Assembly (NCBI RefSeq): GCF_022539505.1
Contig: NC_061508.1
Location: 93,847,276-93,911,275, forward strand
Length of the DNA stretch: 64,000 bases
Direction of reading: 5' to 3'
Origin: Lolium rigidum
Lineage: Eukaryota > Streptophyta > Magnoliopsida > Poales > Poaceae
Shown here: one piece after another, positions 35,649 through 47,845 of the stretch
Numbering within the stretch: the first letter of the stretch is position 1
Layout: every line of letters starts with the position of its first letter
Program-made: the position numbers and the translations under genes
The notes under the pieces: model-generated
What the model was told of the DNA's origin: nothing
Databases searched by the model: none
Seen by the model: the letters and a program-made list of their open reading frames with translations, nothing else

Positions 35649-36365
35649 TGACGTGATTACTTCCATGCAGATCACCTGCAACATCTTGCCTTGGACGACG
35701 CCGTCACAACACTGAGCTCCACCATGTTGTCGAGGACGACGCCCTTGCAGCGCCGGTCACCACGCCGTATTTCTGCAGCTTCACACCGCAACTTTTGTTG
35801 GCTTCACACCAACTCTCATGACGATGATGGCATCACGCCACCACTGCCAGCATCGCGCCGACTCTCGTCGAGATGACGGCATTGCACCGTCGCCGCACAA
35901 TGGCATCATATCGTCGTCGTTGGCACACGAAAGCGTCGCGCCGCCGCTGTCGTCTCGTGGAGGCATCACACCTCGGCTCCTTCTCGCAGCATCGCACCGC
36001 GCTGGGCTGCTAGTGGCACCACACCGCCAGCGACCTTCACCTCGCGTCGTCATCCTCCACCTCGCATGGAGTTCGCCACCGTCACCATTGTCGGCTTCAG
36101 CGGCATCACTCCACCCATCGCCTTGTCGCCGCAGCATCACACCGCGGCCTTCTCTTGATGTGGATGACGCCTTCTCAACGATGATCACCACGCTATGCCC
36201 ATCCAGCAGCATAGCGCCCCCACCATCCTCGTCGCGCAGTTGGCCTCCATCTCCCATGGAGTGCGCCGCGCCACCGTCACAGATCTTTGTGGCTCTGACA
36301 TGGGCGGCGCTGGGGGTATTCCCCTGTCTTCCATGGAATACCCATGTTTTTGATGGGGAAAAAAA
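35649..36365 (-). other. Repetitive internal region of element X
   Basis: Degenerate repeats of GCATCACACCGCC/GCATCGCGCCG with CGTCGTC. The minus-strand frame 36257-35781 (158 codons, Asp/Gly/Arg-rich) only reflects this repeat. No gag domain was seen. Confidence 0.5.
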
Positions 36366-37132
36366 TTAGATAGTATTTGGCCCAGCCCAACAGGCAGACT
36401 CGCAGCAGAGTCACAGGCACGCACGCGACGCACTCACGCACGCGACGCAGCACGCAGACCTGCCCACGACCGCCGCCGCCGATGCATCCCGAGCAGCACG
36501 CGATGGCCCCGCGCCCGCCGCGGCGGCGGCGCCCCGGCCCCGCCCCCCGCCGACCCGCGCCCTAGCCCCTCCTCCCGTCCGCGCCGCCCCATCCGGCCCG
36601 GCGATGCATCCCAGAGCAGCGGGCGACGGCCCCGCGCCCGTCGCGGCGGCGGCGACGCCCGGCCCCGCCCCCTGCCGACCCGCGCCCCGGCGCCGCCCCT
36701 CCCGTCCGCGCCGCCCAGGCTTCCCAGCGCCGAGCAGTGGTAATGCCGTACTGCCCCCAATTTTATTTCTTGCTGTTACTTTACTTCATTGTTTGCTTTC
36801 TAGACAAATCATTCACTCCTATTAGCTTCATAGAATCATAGATGCAAGATTTTAATTTTCTATTTCTTGTTTTTTATTGTAGAAGAAGAAGAGTGGTATT
36901 GTTGGTAGTAGCATACATACAATGTGGGAAAAGGCTGCAAAAACAAGGAAAATGAATGAATCATCCACACCGAATCAGACAACAACTGCATCTAGTGTTG
37001 TTCATCTTGAGAGCAATTTGCAAATGGTGTTATGGCAAGCACCGGAGAGTACAGAAGAAACCTCAACACCTCATGTAGAAGTAGAAGACTTTCCATGGAT
37101 TCATATACTACATTTATAGCAAAAAAAAAAAA
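36366..37132 (+). pseudogene. Captured gene fragment, antisense inside element X
   Basis: A GC-rich 5' part (36440-36739) is followed by an AT-rich stretch bounded by GTAATG (36740) and TTTTATTGTAG (36882), intron-like. A coding-like part from 36883 follows (KKKSGIVGSSIHTMWEKAAK), ending at TAG 37117-37119, then 12 A's (37121-37132). The second part resembles the N-terminal region of plant zinc-finger MYM/hAT-derived proteins; this is a weak recognition. The exon phases do not join cleanly, so the intron is unproven. It lies opposite to X's own transcription, which could explain why an intron survived. It could also be an unrelated retroposed piece. Confidence 0.45.
36482..36720 (+). repeat. 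Two-copy GC-rich tandem repeat, about 120 bp
   Basis: GATGCATCCC.GAGCAGC...GGCCCCGCGCCCG.CGCGGCGGCGGC starts at 36481 and again at 36602 with the same following CCCCGCCCCC.GCCGACCCGCGCCC. All six frames stay open through it because of base composition. Confidence 0.75.
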
Positions 37133-37174
37133 TTTGGGCGGAATACCCAGGCGCCATTTCCTGGCGCCGCCACT

Positions 37175-37190
37175 GGGCTCTGATACCAAT
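37175..37190 (-). other. Primer-binding site of element X
   Basis: Minus strand ATTGGTATCAGAGCCC, the classic initiator-Met tRNA match, directly after the 5' LTR. Confidence 0.9.
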
Positions 37191-37233
37191 TGTTGGGCTG
37201 CTTCTCGCAGCCCCATCTTTTTCTTCTACCTCT

Positions 37234-37273
<40 letters not shown>

Positions 37274-37488
37274 CTCTCTCAAGAACACACATGTGGAAAA
37301 ACTCCACACAAACGCACACACCAAGGAAGAAGAAAAATAGAGACTTTGCCCCTTGGCACACACAATGGCTACATTTTCACTATTTTTCTCATTCTCATAC
37401 AAACATCATACAATGCTTTAGATAGGCAGTAAGCACACTTGACATGCGGCTACTACCGCCACACCACAAGCCACGAGCTTGTGTCCTA
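37191..37488 (-). repeat. 5' LTR of element X, inner piece
   Basis: Matches 35114-35412 of the 3' LTR, including the (CT)n tract at 37237-37280. It is cut at 37488 (host A) by Helitron I. The next piece is 45860-46097. Confidence 0.9.
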
Positions 37489-37499
37489 CTAGATTTATG

Positions 37500-37515
37500 G
37501 TGCGCCTTGGCGCAC
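37500..37515 (-). other. 3' terminal hairpin of Helitron I
   Basis: GTGCGCC-TT-GGCGCAC, a perfect 7-bp stem 7 bp from the CTAG end, as required for Helitron termination. Confidence 0.85.
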
Positions 37516-38844
37516 GATCCCGTAACATGGAGAGTCAAAAGTAGATACTCGTTAAGCTAATATTAATATTGTTCTAAACTTACTATATAGCATAGTCGAT
37601 GAAATTCTTGGATACATTCTACGCAAATCTAGCAAAGGCCTAGCAGCATAGCTAAGGCACACAATATTGAGCACCACCCGCAGAGCTTTTACCAATGTAC
37701 ATTTTATATACCGGTGATAAAAGTTAGGAAAATGATTGTATTTCCTCGAAATCTGCGAGCGATGCAACCTCCGGGCCGGGCGTCGTTCGAGGGCTCCCAT
37801 CGTGTGGACCCCCTCCTGTACACACATCCTTCCTTGGGGCCCACCCACGACTGCTCACGCCAGCCCAAGCTTATCAATTTCCAGTTCCCACACACAAATC
37901 TCATGCCCGCCTCTGTTTTGTTCCCCTCGTTTTTCATGGTGGTGGAGATCTCACGCTACCGAAATTTCGACAACGCACCTTCGCTTTCTCCGATGGTTTT
38001 TTTCCAGCCGCACGCTGCCACCGCCTAGTCGTGCGCCCTGATTCACCCACCAGTACCCCGCATGTGCTCCTCCTTCTTCGAGTATTGAGACGCGGGAGGC
38101 AAGGACGGTTCAAGGGAGGGGTGGTGGCGCTGCCTAACGGAGTCGGCGTGCTACCTGCGACCGGTGATGCTGCAAGGACCTCACCCGAGACCTCTTTAAA
38201 AATGACGTGACGCTACCGTAGTATAATTTGTTTTGCTAAAAATTGTTTTGTTGTTTTTCTATTTTATTACATAAATTTTGCTAGGATGTCTTCGATGAGT
38301 TGTTCATCAATGTCTTCGGCAAGGTCGATCTACAGTAGCACTTTTTTTTTTGCTTCAAGATTTTCGGCGAGGTTCCGGTGAGGTCTCCGGTGATCTCAAT
38401 CTTTTTCATTTCTTTCGTGGATGAACCGTCTTTTGGTACATTGAAGCAAAAAAGACATGTGTCGGCACGGGAACTCCAGAGGATGGAAAATCAAATCCCC
38501 CAAGGCTCGGTCAATACTGTCCTCAAAATTATCTGGTTACAGTTAAATTTATATAAAGTTGAGATATTGTATTATTTATTGAACAGAGAGAGTACATTTC
38601 TTGGTTTCACCAATTCAGCTCACCGACCCAGCGGTCTGACCGCAGGCAAAAATATAGGAGTACCACACATCACGAGCACAACGACAGGTGTCAGAAAGTA
38701 AGAAAGGAAGTGCTCACTTCACTTCCACCGGCGAGAGTGAGATTGGGTTGCTGCTCGCCCTCGCTTGTCGGAAGCTAGCTCAGATGGGTGTGGTTGCTCC
38801 GTCGTCCCGCGGCGTCCCACCGCTGTTGCTAGCTCCTACTGCCG
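37516..38844. other. Helitron I segment without a recognised gene
   Basis: 1.3 kb. Short ORFs only. A TTGAACAGAGAGAGTAC stretch near 38579 looks like a Stowaway-type MITE end. Sequence just before 38845 may be the captured promoter of the GH1 gene. Confidence 0.4.
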
Positions 38845-39569
38845 ATGGTCGGCCTGCTGCCTGACGACAGCTTGGGACGCGCCTGCGTGGCGGTCGGCAC
38901 GAGCGGGCTGAGCCGGGCAGAGTTTCCCAAGGGGTTCGTTTTCGGGACGGCAACTTCGGCATTCCAGGTCAAGGGCATGGCCACCGGAGGCGGCCGCGAG
39001 CCCTCCATCTGGTACCCCTTCGTACACACGCCTGGTACGCAACGCATCATTCACGAGCTCCATTACTTTTACCGATCAACCCAAATAGCCGGGGCGCGGG
39101 TGCCGCTGACAACAGTGCCTTAAGAAGCTGACAAATTTACTGAAGCTAGCATCGTCTTCTTGTTTTGTGCTGCCACGAACAGGGAATAACGAGGAAAACG
39201 CAAATGCAAACATGACCAAAGATGAGTACCACCTTCACCTTTACAAGGTAGGCACACGAGGATCGAATGCCAGCCACCTTAATTCTGAAATCCTATGCAG
39301 TTGATTTCTAAAAGCTCTCTTGAGCGAAAAAGGGATTATGTCACCCTGATATTTCGTGCTTCTTATGTCACTACAGGGAGATGTTGATCTGCTGAAAAAC
39401 CTGAATTTCGATGTGTATCGGTTTTCAATCTCCTGGTACATCTAGGTACTACATTTACCTCAGATATTTATGTCTTTCACTGATGTATTTTTTTTTATCT
39501 AGATGGGAAAGGGAGCAGTTACTAAGGAAGGTGTAGCGTATTACAACAATCTGATGGAGGAACAATAAG
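38845..39569 (+). pseudogene. Captured beta-glucosidase (glycoside hydrolase family 1) gene fragment, exons 1-4
   Basis: Exon 1 (about 38845-39034) encodes LSRAEFPKGFVFGTATSAFQ, then GREPSIWYPFVHTPG. Exon 2 (39183-39247) gives NMTKDEYHLHLYK. Exon 3 (39377 to about 39435) gives GDVDLLKNLNFDVYRFSISW. Exon 4 (39503 on) gives VTKEGVAYYNNLM, then a stop at 39567-39569. Each part matches the start of plant GH1 beta-glucosidases, which split glucosides in wall or vacuole. GT donor and AG acceptor sites are visible at the introns (39035/39182, 39248/39376), so genomic DNA was captured. The catalytic acid and nucleophile regions are absent, and the piece before the exon 4 start (SRIFP) is missing, so it has no enzyme function. 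Confidence 0.85.
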
Positions 39570-42215
39570 CTGGTGGCACAGAGCCCCTGGCAGAGGGAGA
39601 TCCGGAGTGTCACGTTGGCGGCGGCGAGCATTCATGCCTTCATTGGCTGTACCTTGTAGTGGTGCTTGGTGGAGGCTTTTTCATCACGACGGAGGACAGC
39701 AGATGAGGTGGAATAAGCACTCAGTTGCAATGGTGGTGGTGGCTTACTGTCTGGTACGCTGCTTTTTCTTAACACTTACCGCTGCTTTTTCTTGAACACT
39801 TGGCATAATCCATTATACTATAAGCGATTTCGTGATGCATCTCTGTTTTTGAGGAAAATGAATTCCAGAAATAATGGTACATTCCGAGACTGACACTTTC
39901 ACTAATGAAATAAAAGCCAAATGTATCACTTTGATAGAGGCTGGGGGCATCCCCCATTTCCAAAAAATAAAAAGAAAAGAATGGGACATAGATCCCCTGG
40001 TGTTTAGCCAAGGGTTTCATTGTTTTGCAGTGTTGTTTGGTCATGCCTGCTATTTACTTAAACTGACACCAGTTTACTGAAAGAATCGAAAGGTAAGTTT
40101 CATTTTCGATCAGCTTATTATTCATTGATGTCTGTCTCTAATGAGTCATTGGCAGGCTCACAACTAAACAAAATAATTTTGAGTAAATCGATAAAACAAG
40201 CATAGGCAAGCAAAAGATATTTTATACTAACTACAAAATTAATTGATTGATTTGTTTGCATCACTAATACAAAAGTACATGCAACACAGACTGGGTAGTG
40301 TCTAAACTTATTGCATTGTGTTTGCAAGTAGGCACATACTGCCATAGCTTTTATGAGAAGACTTAGTAATGAATAAGGGAAGGCAGTAGCGGTTGAATGT
40401 TGGATTAGCTGCTTGAACATGATAATGTTCCTACAGTAGATTGACGATCAACCTAACAGAAAATTTGGGAGTTAATAATGTGCTAGAACTCCTGGCCTAC
40501 CCAGGCTCAGACTGCTATTCGAAGAAGAACCGGGAGATGGCACGACAGCAACATCAATAAACTCACAACATCATCCAGAAGCACCTAGCTCACCCATGAG
40601 AAACCTACAAAACAGGGAACACAATGCAATGAGATTAAACAAACATCGAAAGGGAAATGAATGTAGTTGATTCAAGAAACACAAATGAGTGTTATTTCGA
40701 AAAAGACCAATACAGTATTATAGCATGGCTATCCATGGACTAATAGATTGGAACCAGCCAATTGGAAGGAATTGCTGCATACAATAGAACAATACATAAT
40801 AATAAAAATACGAATGCTTATTACACATATTTTACGGCATACAACTAAGTAAGATGACAAAGAAGTGACAGGGCAGATTAGGGCTTTGTTGGCCAATGAA
40901 CTGTCCTCTCATTCCCTGAGCTGGAAAATTGTAAGTGCCAGCGGAAAGCTGGCAGGTAAATATGATTCACCATTGAATTATTACTAATGTATTGATTCGA
41001 AGATGCCATCTTTCTTTGTATTCAAAAATACCCATCCAATTAACCATTATTCAATCAGTATACTTGCTTTAGATTAGAAAAAATAGTTCAATAAATTTTA
41101 TCATTGCTTAGTTCTGAATAAACAGGCCAGTAGCACGCATTACTTAGCCCACCATTTTATTGCTTTATTCAGCAGCAGCACTCCCCATGGGCAAGGTTAA
41201 GTTACAGTGGAACCGGCCATATGATGTTGCCACCGGCTTGGGAGACCTGCATTGGTAGTGTAGTCCAAATTTAAATACAAGCTGAAAGCAACAAATAACA
41301 ATTATTGTTTCTTCTCTTTTCTTCTTTCCACAAAAAGAGACAGATAAAAGAAGGAAAAACCAATGGTATAGTGAAAACCTGAACATACACTATATGGCAA
41401 ATCAAAATAAGCATGCGTCTATTCCTTATAAGAGACAAAACAAAATTCAAATTTAGTTCTAGGAACTGAAGACCTTTATATGGAAGAGCAGCCATACCAG
41501 CATTTTCGCTCCAGCCTATTACGCTGCGACCCACCGCAGTACTCTTCTTTCATTTGCCAATTTTCATTGCTGGCCATGTTTTCTTTCTTTTGCATATAGT
41601 TGAGTGTGCAAATATGAAAACATGTAAGGTTTGACTATAACATACATTAGCAGCACCTAGCTTTAACTGCAAGAATCAATGAAGTACACTTTAATAAGAC
41701 ATGATCCGTTCCAACTATTAGATGGAGGGAACTGCTTCAAAATAAATTATAGTTGTGCAAGAAAACCTATAGTTCTAATTCCAATATACCTCGGACCTGG
41801 TAGAAGCACCATGTCCCCAATACTGGGTTTGGTGACATATCAGTAAGTCTGGATCAATATGCATAACTAAAACAGAGTACCAAAATACATTTATATATTC
41901 TGGAAAACTAAATGCAAGTTCAAGATGATATGAGTCTATGTAGTTGCTCTTAGTTGCCAAACAATATGCTTTACAGATATAGGATGCAGATAATTAATAT
42001 GCGCAGGCATAACCTTTCAAAAGCTAGGCGTTCTTTAGAACCCGAACCTTCAAAACAGAGCCATGGCAAACAAAAGTATAGAACATTAGTTTAAACATCC
42101 AAATATGAAATGAATATTTTTTTAGATAAGTTGCTTATTGGGCACAATAGTGTTATGTAGATGCATTAATTATCTTTCTCAGTTTGGTAGTAACAGAGAA
42201 CCGAAACCATCTCAC
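39570..42215. other. Helitron I segment, no supported gene
   Basis: 2.6 kb of moderately AT-rich DNA with scattered short ORFs on both strands. A minus-strand exon-like end (CRSPKPVATSYGRF... to a stop at 41165) is visible but not identifiable. Confidence 0.4.
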
Positions 42216-42404
42216 CTCGTCCCTCTCAGCAGACGAGAGCTGATGAACTTTCACGGCCCTATAATTTAGGACTATTGCATCTGAGTGAATACCAAGGCTT
42301 GTGAGCTCCACAGCCAATGACACTAACCATAGGGTCCAAGATTTGATTCCAAACTTTGTGTCGTAAGTACTTATCTTTTTCCCAAAGTCCTTATGAAGAA
42401 CATC
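42216..42404 (-). pseudogene. PEX16: Captured PEX16 (peroxisome biogenesis protein 16) exon
   Basis: A 63-codon minus-strand open exon with an AG acceptor at 42405-42406 and a GT donor at 42214-42215. Its second half, FGIKSWTLWLVSLAVELTSL then GIHSDAIVLNYRAVKVHQLS and SAERDE, matches the conserved C-terminal region of plant PEX16 (SSE1), a peroxisomal membrane biogenesis factor. The first 20 residues do not match what I know of PEX16 and may be another captured piece or a divergent join. Neighbouring PEX16 exons were not found, so it is a fragment. Confidence 0.78.
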
Positions 42405-42651
42405 CTACATAAAGTGTGTTTGCAGGAATTAAGTAAAAAAACATATGCACAACACCAAAAGATCAGAGACTATGGTGATGCATGGTATGACCATTACAAG
42501 CAGATATCCCAGATAGAATGATAAATTGTTTTTCATTAAATCCGCAAGAGATGGAATGATATTCATTCCATTCCACATTAGCAAAATTTAGTCACGTGCA
42601 ATATCAAACTTGTAAACTAAGGAACCAGTTGACAGTGCCCTGCCAACTTAC

Positions 42652-43310
42652 TTTAAGAGAAATCTGGCAAACCTTTGATAACTTTCGAAGTTGACCACAG
42701 TATTCAACTTCATTGCTTTTCAGTTTAGCGGGAAAAGTAAAAACAATGGCTGGAAGTGCTTTGATAGGAGGGTATCTAAATAATCATCAGCCTATAATAA
42801 AACTGCTTTTAGGCAAAACAATAGGCAATTAGCACAAACACAACTGAGCCATCAATAAGAAAGCAAATCACTGGGCTCTGTCTTCAATCATTTTTAGCTG
42901 TATGCAAAGACTAATCTGATGTTCTGAACCAAATAGAAACTAAAGGTCTTTAACATGACACAGAGTCACAAACCAGAGTTTTTTTCCATTCATCTCATAC
43001 TCCCAGCTGAACAACCATTACCAGCTCAATACTTAGTCAGATCTAATATACCCAAAAATAACTATAGGATTTTCTTAGAAAAAGGCACATGTACTTCACT
43101 AATCAGCAACTACAGTCAGTGGAGGAGTTTGATAGATAACTTAGGGCAGGCCAAAAACTTTGTTTAGGGAGAAAATGATAAGCAATAGTGGGATTGGCCA
43201 GAAGTGATTAAGTTTTATACTGGCTAATCGCAGAGCCTCCAACTTATCATCAGCGGTGACATCATTTTTGTACTTGGCAATTTACAGTGGCGCCTTCCCT
43301 CTCGGCCTCC
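42652..43310 (-). pseudogene. Exon-like captured fragments, gene not identified
   Basis: Minus strand 42775-42652: an open piece reading PPIKALPAIVFTFPAKLKSN then EVEYCGQLRKLSKV, with an AG acceptor and a perfect GTAAGT donor at 42651-42646. Around 43290-43200: YKNDVTADDKLEALRLASIK in an open frame. Both look protein-coding in composition and lie in the same orientation as the PEX16 exon, but I do not recognise the protein(s). Confidence 0.4.
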
Positions 43311-43664
43311 CAGGCCTTCCAGTCCCAAATCCAATTCAGCTAGAGGAACGATTTGATATTAAATCATACATACAAAAGGTAGAGCAAGCAAATGAATAAT
43401 TTACATAGTGAAAATGATGAGGCAAAGAATTTGCACCACAGAAAATTGTATGTCTCATATATGTCACTCGACCTGACACTATGCTTACATACCATCACAC
43501 CAATCTAACACCACTCATGGGAAATGGAAAACATTGAGGTGCAAGTGGAGGGTGAAGCCATATATGCGGCCGATCCACTACATCAAGACAAATTGGTACA
43601 TGATAAGTCTCACATCGTGCTGCAAACAAAGCAAAAAATTAAACTGTAAGAAGGCCTTGATACC

Positions 43665-44330
43665 TTGCCGATCTGCTGCACAAAGGAGATCCAGAGATAG
43701 AGAGACAGGAAATGACGGTGCAAACGAACAATTCTTTGCCATTCATCACTTCCAGAACTGAGCTTAAGTTTTGAATCCATCAAGCCATAAACCTGCGAAG
43801 CATGCATGATTGTTAGACGGCATGAAAATTTTCATTGAGCACCTTGTAGGAAAATATAAACATTACATGGATTAAGCTTCTGCTATAATCTGCTAGGAAT
43901 TTTCATCGAAAACCTTGTACGAAAATATAAAACAAAATCTGAATATATAAAGATGAAAAAGGAGAGGAGTGAGATAGATAGTTACATGCGGGAGAGAAAT
44001 GTAGAAATTGATAGGAGAGGTCAAAAGATTGGAATCCCCTTGCGGCCTATACGAAGATCGACAGCAGTCCGGCCCAGAGCCATGAAGAGGGAGAAGAGGT
44101 GTATCATCCTCCTTCATGGATGTTGTGCTGCCTCGCAATCGAGCCAATCCTACTGCTTGTTCCTCAACCACTGGAAGAACAAGGAGATCAAAACACACAC
44201 CCACCTACAAACCAGGAAGCAGAGGAGACAAACCTGTATGTATATCGTGTTGAGGAGGTCGATGCGCTTGCCACGGTTAAGCCCCTCGTAGCAGGGAAAC
44301 CTCGGCGTCGGCGCCAGAGAACATGACAGC
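43665..44330 (-). pseudogene. Exon-like captured fragments near the Helitron 5' side, gene not identified
   Basis: Minus strand 43798-43665: GCAG acceptor, open frame VYGLMDSKLKLSSGSDEWQR then IVRLHRHFLSLYLWISFVQQ, GT donor after IGK. Minus strand about 44330-44236: open frame with YEGLNRGKRIDLLNTIYIQ, then GTTTGT. They could belong to one captured gene with the pieces at 42652-43310; unproven. Confidence 0.4.
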
Positions 44331-44399
44331 GGCAGTGGTAGCCCGACAAAGAAGCATGCCTTGCTCATTGGCAGTCGCAGCAGCTCATACCAGCAGACG

Positions 44400-45859
44400 G
44401 CCTAGCAACAGAACCAAATAGAAGCTTTAGTACAAAAACCTTTTATAACATGGTCTGGGTACTGATAAGAGTCTTGCCAGATAAAAGAGCAAATAATAAG
44501 GAACTTGGGATTTTTTTAGGAAGCCGCTGATTCCAACGACGGGAGAAGAATTATTACAACACTTAATGATGGCCCCTCACAAAATAGAAATACAGATAGT
44601 CTGAAGCAACCACCTTCTATCCTATTTTGACATGGCAGGTTCATGCTCCTCCTGGATACCTAGCAGTGGCCACAACACACACAATCCTTTATCCTGCAAT
44701 GTTGCAACCCACGGATAGAACCACGAGCAGAGCTTTCAGCAAATCTGCATTTTTTAACAATGCAAACCTACTTCACAATCATGGACAAACTACACTAAAG
44801 GAATACCAGCTGACATCCTACTCCACAATCATCACCAAACTGCACCCTGTAGCGGACAAACTACTCAGGCAGGAACCAAACTAAAGAAATAACTGATGAC
44901 AGATGGTTGAGAAGACATCACTTACCACGAGCAGACTCAGACAGCAGACCAAGACGAGAACCTTCAATCAGCCACGTCCACTCGACACAACAATCTCCAG
45001 GAAGGAGACGACCTGTAAGAAACGGGAACACATCAGCTGTCAGCCCAAAAACGGGAAGATCAATCAAAGGGCAGCGACAACGAAAGAAACCCAGCAACCC
45101 AAAAGAATAATCCAAATCGGTAAGGAATCGAACTGAAGAAAATCCAAAAGGAAGAGGACGAGAGGAGAAGCAGCCAAGGACCAAATTAGAGTAAAAAAGA
45201 ACACGGAAGCATCCAGCGGAAGAAACAAAATGAAGAACAAAAAATTCTCTTGCAGACACAAAGAAAAGCGACCCAATTTGAACAAAATCCCCACCGGTCA
45301 AACAGAAGCTGACCTTAACCAAACCCAAATTTGGGGCAAAAAATAAGACAGTAGATCTAGCAAAAGAAACAAACGAGAGAATTTTTTTCTCTTGCAAACC
45401 CCAAATAAAAGTGAGCGGATTAGGACTAAGTCCCCATCAGTCTAACAGAGGTTGACCTAACCAAACCCACGGCAGGACGCACGAGGGGAGAGGAGGACAT
45501 GGACAGAGGCGCCTCACCATTTTTACCAAAGGTGGAGGGAGAGGCGGCGGGGAGGAGCACGGGAGGAGCCGGAGCAGGGAGAGGTGGCGGCGGGATGGGG
45601 GGAGGACAGAGGCGAAAGGGGAATCGATAGGGTTTGTCTCGCGTCGCTGGATTGGGGGAGCGAAGCGTGCGGGGGATTGGGCAGCGTACCGGGCCAGGCG
45701 GGCTTTTAGTGACCCATGAATAAAAAATGGGTCTGTGAGAGGGCCTCAGCGCCCTGGACGAACGGCCGGCCGAGATCGCGCCACGTCACCTCGATCGAAC
45801 GGCCAAAAATCCAAACGCCTGTGAGAGCCCCATGGGGGTGCAGCAATCATACCGTGGGA
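44400..45859 (-). other. 5' part of Helitron I
   Basis: No recognised gene. 45480-45700 is GC-rich and purine-rich, like a captured plant 5' untranslated region reading leftward. The element starts TCCCACGG on the minus strand at 45859. Confidence 0.45.
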
Positions 45860-46097
45860 TTCTTGTGCCTACATGCACCACTAACTTCAAGACTAAATCA
45901 ACCTCCTGAAATCACTCCAGGAGCACATGACTCGGCCAATTCGGCCAGCCTCACACGACCTGGCCATAACTACTTCATGCAACTAACATCTAATGCATGC
46001 ACTAGATTCTCTCCACTCACTAGACTAACACGATATGCAAAGTAGTAGAGACACAACATGCAGACTTGCAGGTATATATACACATCACACGTCAAGA
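45860..46097 (-). repeat. 5' LTR of element X, middle piece
   Basis: Matches 35394-35622 of the 3' LTR (TTCTTGTGCCTACATGCACC onward), with one longer variant near 45925. It ends at host A 46097, where Helitron II begins. Confidence 0.9.
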
Positions 46098-47399
46098 TCT
46101 CTATATATTATATATTATATATTAAAAGCACAATACAAGATTTTGTTTTCGAGACACCACGTTAATCCACATATGCTTAAAATATATGCATCATCGATCT
46201 TAAATGTAACGGCTGAGATTTAAAACTGATAGGTGTTACGGAGAAATAGTCACGTCCAACCTCATAAGTAGATGGTCACGTAGAGGATAAGAAAAAAACG
46301 TTGGTGTATTTCCACGTTGATGTGTTACATATAGCAAAAAACGTGTAGGACAAGATCAAACACAACACGTGCTGAACAAGGACACCATGCCTCAATGATT
46401 TTTTTCTTTGACAAACAGATCGGAGAAAGGTATATATGGACTTGCAACAAAAAGAAATTTGAACGCCCCTAAGCAGGCCCACGCGACCCAAAACGATGGT
46501 ATCTCTAGATCAATTTCATAAAATAATTTTTTTTTCTTTCTCTACTATATTTTAAAATTCAACAAAAAATAATATTAAAAATCACGTCTGGTTGGGATTC
46601 ATATATATAGAATCCACCTAAAATAAGTACGGACTTCGAGCTCAACTCCGAAGTTGATGAGCCAGCCATACAGAGTCCGTGTAAAATATACATAAACTCA
46701 GAGCTCACACGGAAGTTGATCGATATGGCCAGCTGCTCAACTTAGACAGACATGAATGATTATTTTCAAGGAAACTAATTAAACTTGCCAAAGAAAATTA
46801 GAAGAGAATCTGGAAAGTTTATTTTCATACACAATACAATATCTATCTATTATATACTAAAAGTAAAATAAGGGTATTTTTTGAGGCACCACGTTAATTC
46901 ACATATATTAAATAAATGTAAATCGATGATATTAATCTTAACGCCTGAGATTAAAATATGAAAAATAATACGTACAACAATATATGTGTACAAAACTAAA
47001 TGATGGCACGTAGCCGAACTTTAGTTTCGTTGGACACGATTAAGTTTGGTAGGTTTACATTGAGAAAGGTAAGAGTCAATTTGTAACACGACACTAATTG
47101 ATCGGACGTGAAAAATAAAGTAACCAAGCCCGATTAAAGAAAGGATATGTGTGTCCTTAGACGTTGGGCCTTCCGTGATCTCAACAAGGGAAAAGGAGCT
47201 AGACCTTCCGTAGGATAACTTGCTTATATAAAATACCGGACTTGGTAAAAAAAAAAAGCACGGCTCCCTGGCTAGACATGTAGAGCGTATAATTGTACAT
47301 AGTTTAGTATACTTACCTGTACATGTGGATGAATATTCATATTTTTGAGGCATAACGAAATTCATTAATTCAAAATACCATCAAGAGCACAAAACGAGG

Positions 47400-47845
47400 T
47401 ATTTGCCCTTGCAATATGTTTATTTGAATAAACTCCTATATCTAAATGGGCGCGCAAAGCATCAGTCTCATTCACGATACAATTTACGGCTACATTTCAA
47501 ATTTAAGGACAAAGCATATTAGACATATAAATATTCTGTCAACTCAATTCAGAAAAACTTTCCGCTGAAAGTTAAACATATGAAATCATCAAAATTTTAA
47601 ATATTAATTAGCCTAAAAATCGTGGCAGTTTATTTCAGTGAACTCCTATATCTAAACTGCGTGCAAACCAGCAGTCTCATTCACGATACAATTTACGGCT
47701 ACATTTCTAATTTAAGGAAAAAAACATATTAGAGATACAAATATTCTGTCAACTCAGTCCAGTAAAACATTCCGCTGAAAGTTAGACATATAAAATCATC
47801 AAAAGTTTAAATATTAATTAGCCTAAAAATCGTGGAAGTAATTGT
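47400..47845 (+). repeat. Tandem duplication, period about 210 bp
   Basis: GAACTCCTATATCTAAA near 47430 and 47640, followed by matching text (CAGTCTCATTCACGATACAATTTACGG, ATATTCTGTCAACTCA, TTAGCCTAAAAATCGTGG) in both units. Confidence 0.85.

Larger units (their letters stand above)
37489..45859 (-). mobile_element. Helitron I, non-autonomous, carrying gene fragments
   Basis: 8371 bp inserted between A (37488) and T (45860) of X's LTR, the Helitron target rule, with no target duplication. On the minus strand it begins TC at 45859 and ends CTAG at 37489. Seven bases inside the 3' end is the hairpin GTGCGCC-TT-GGCGCAC (37500-37515). No Rep/helicase ORF was seen. Captured sequence includes GH1 and PEX16 fragments and other exon-like pieces. 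Confidence 0.88.

Noticed and set aside
36434..36760. Arg/Gly/Pro-rich ORFs on both strands
   Set aside because: GC-rich tandem duplication leaves all frames open. There is no recognisable protein.
38845..39569. A functional beta-glucosidase gene
   Set aside because: Only the first exons are present, the SRIFP segment and both catalytic regions are missing, and a stop follows. It is a captured fragment.
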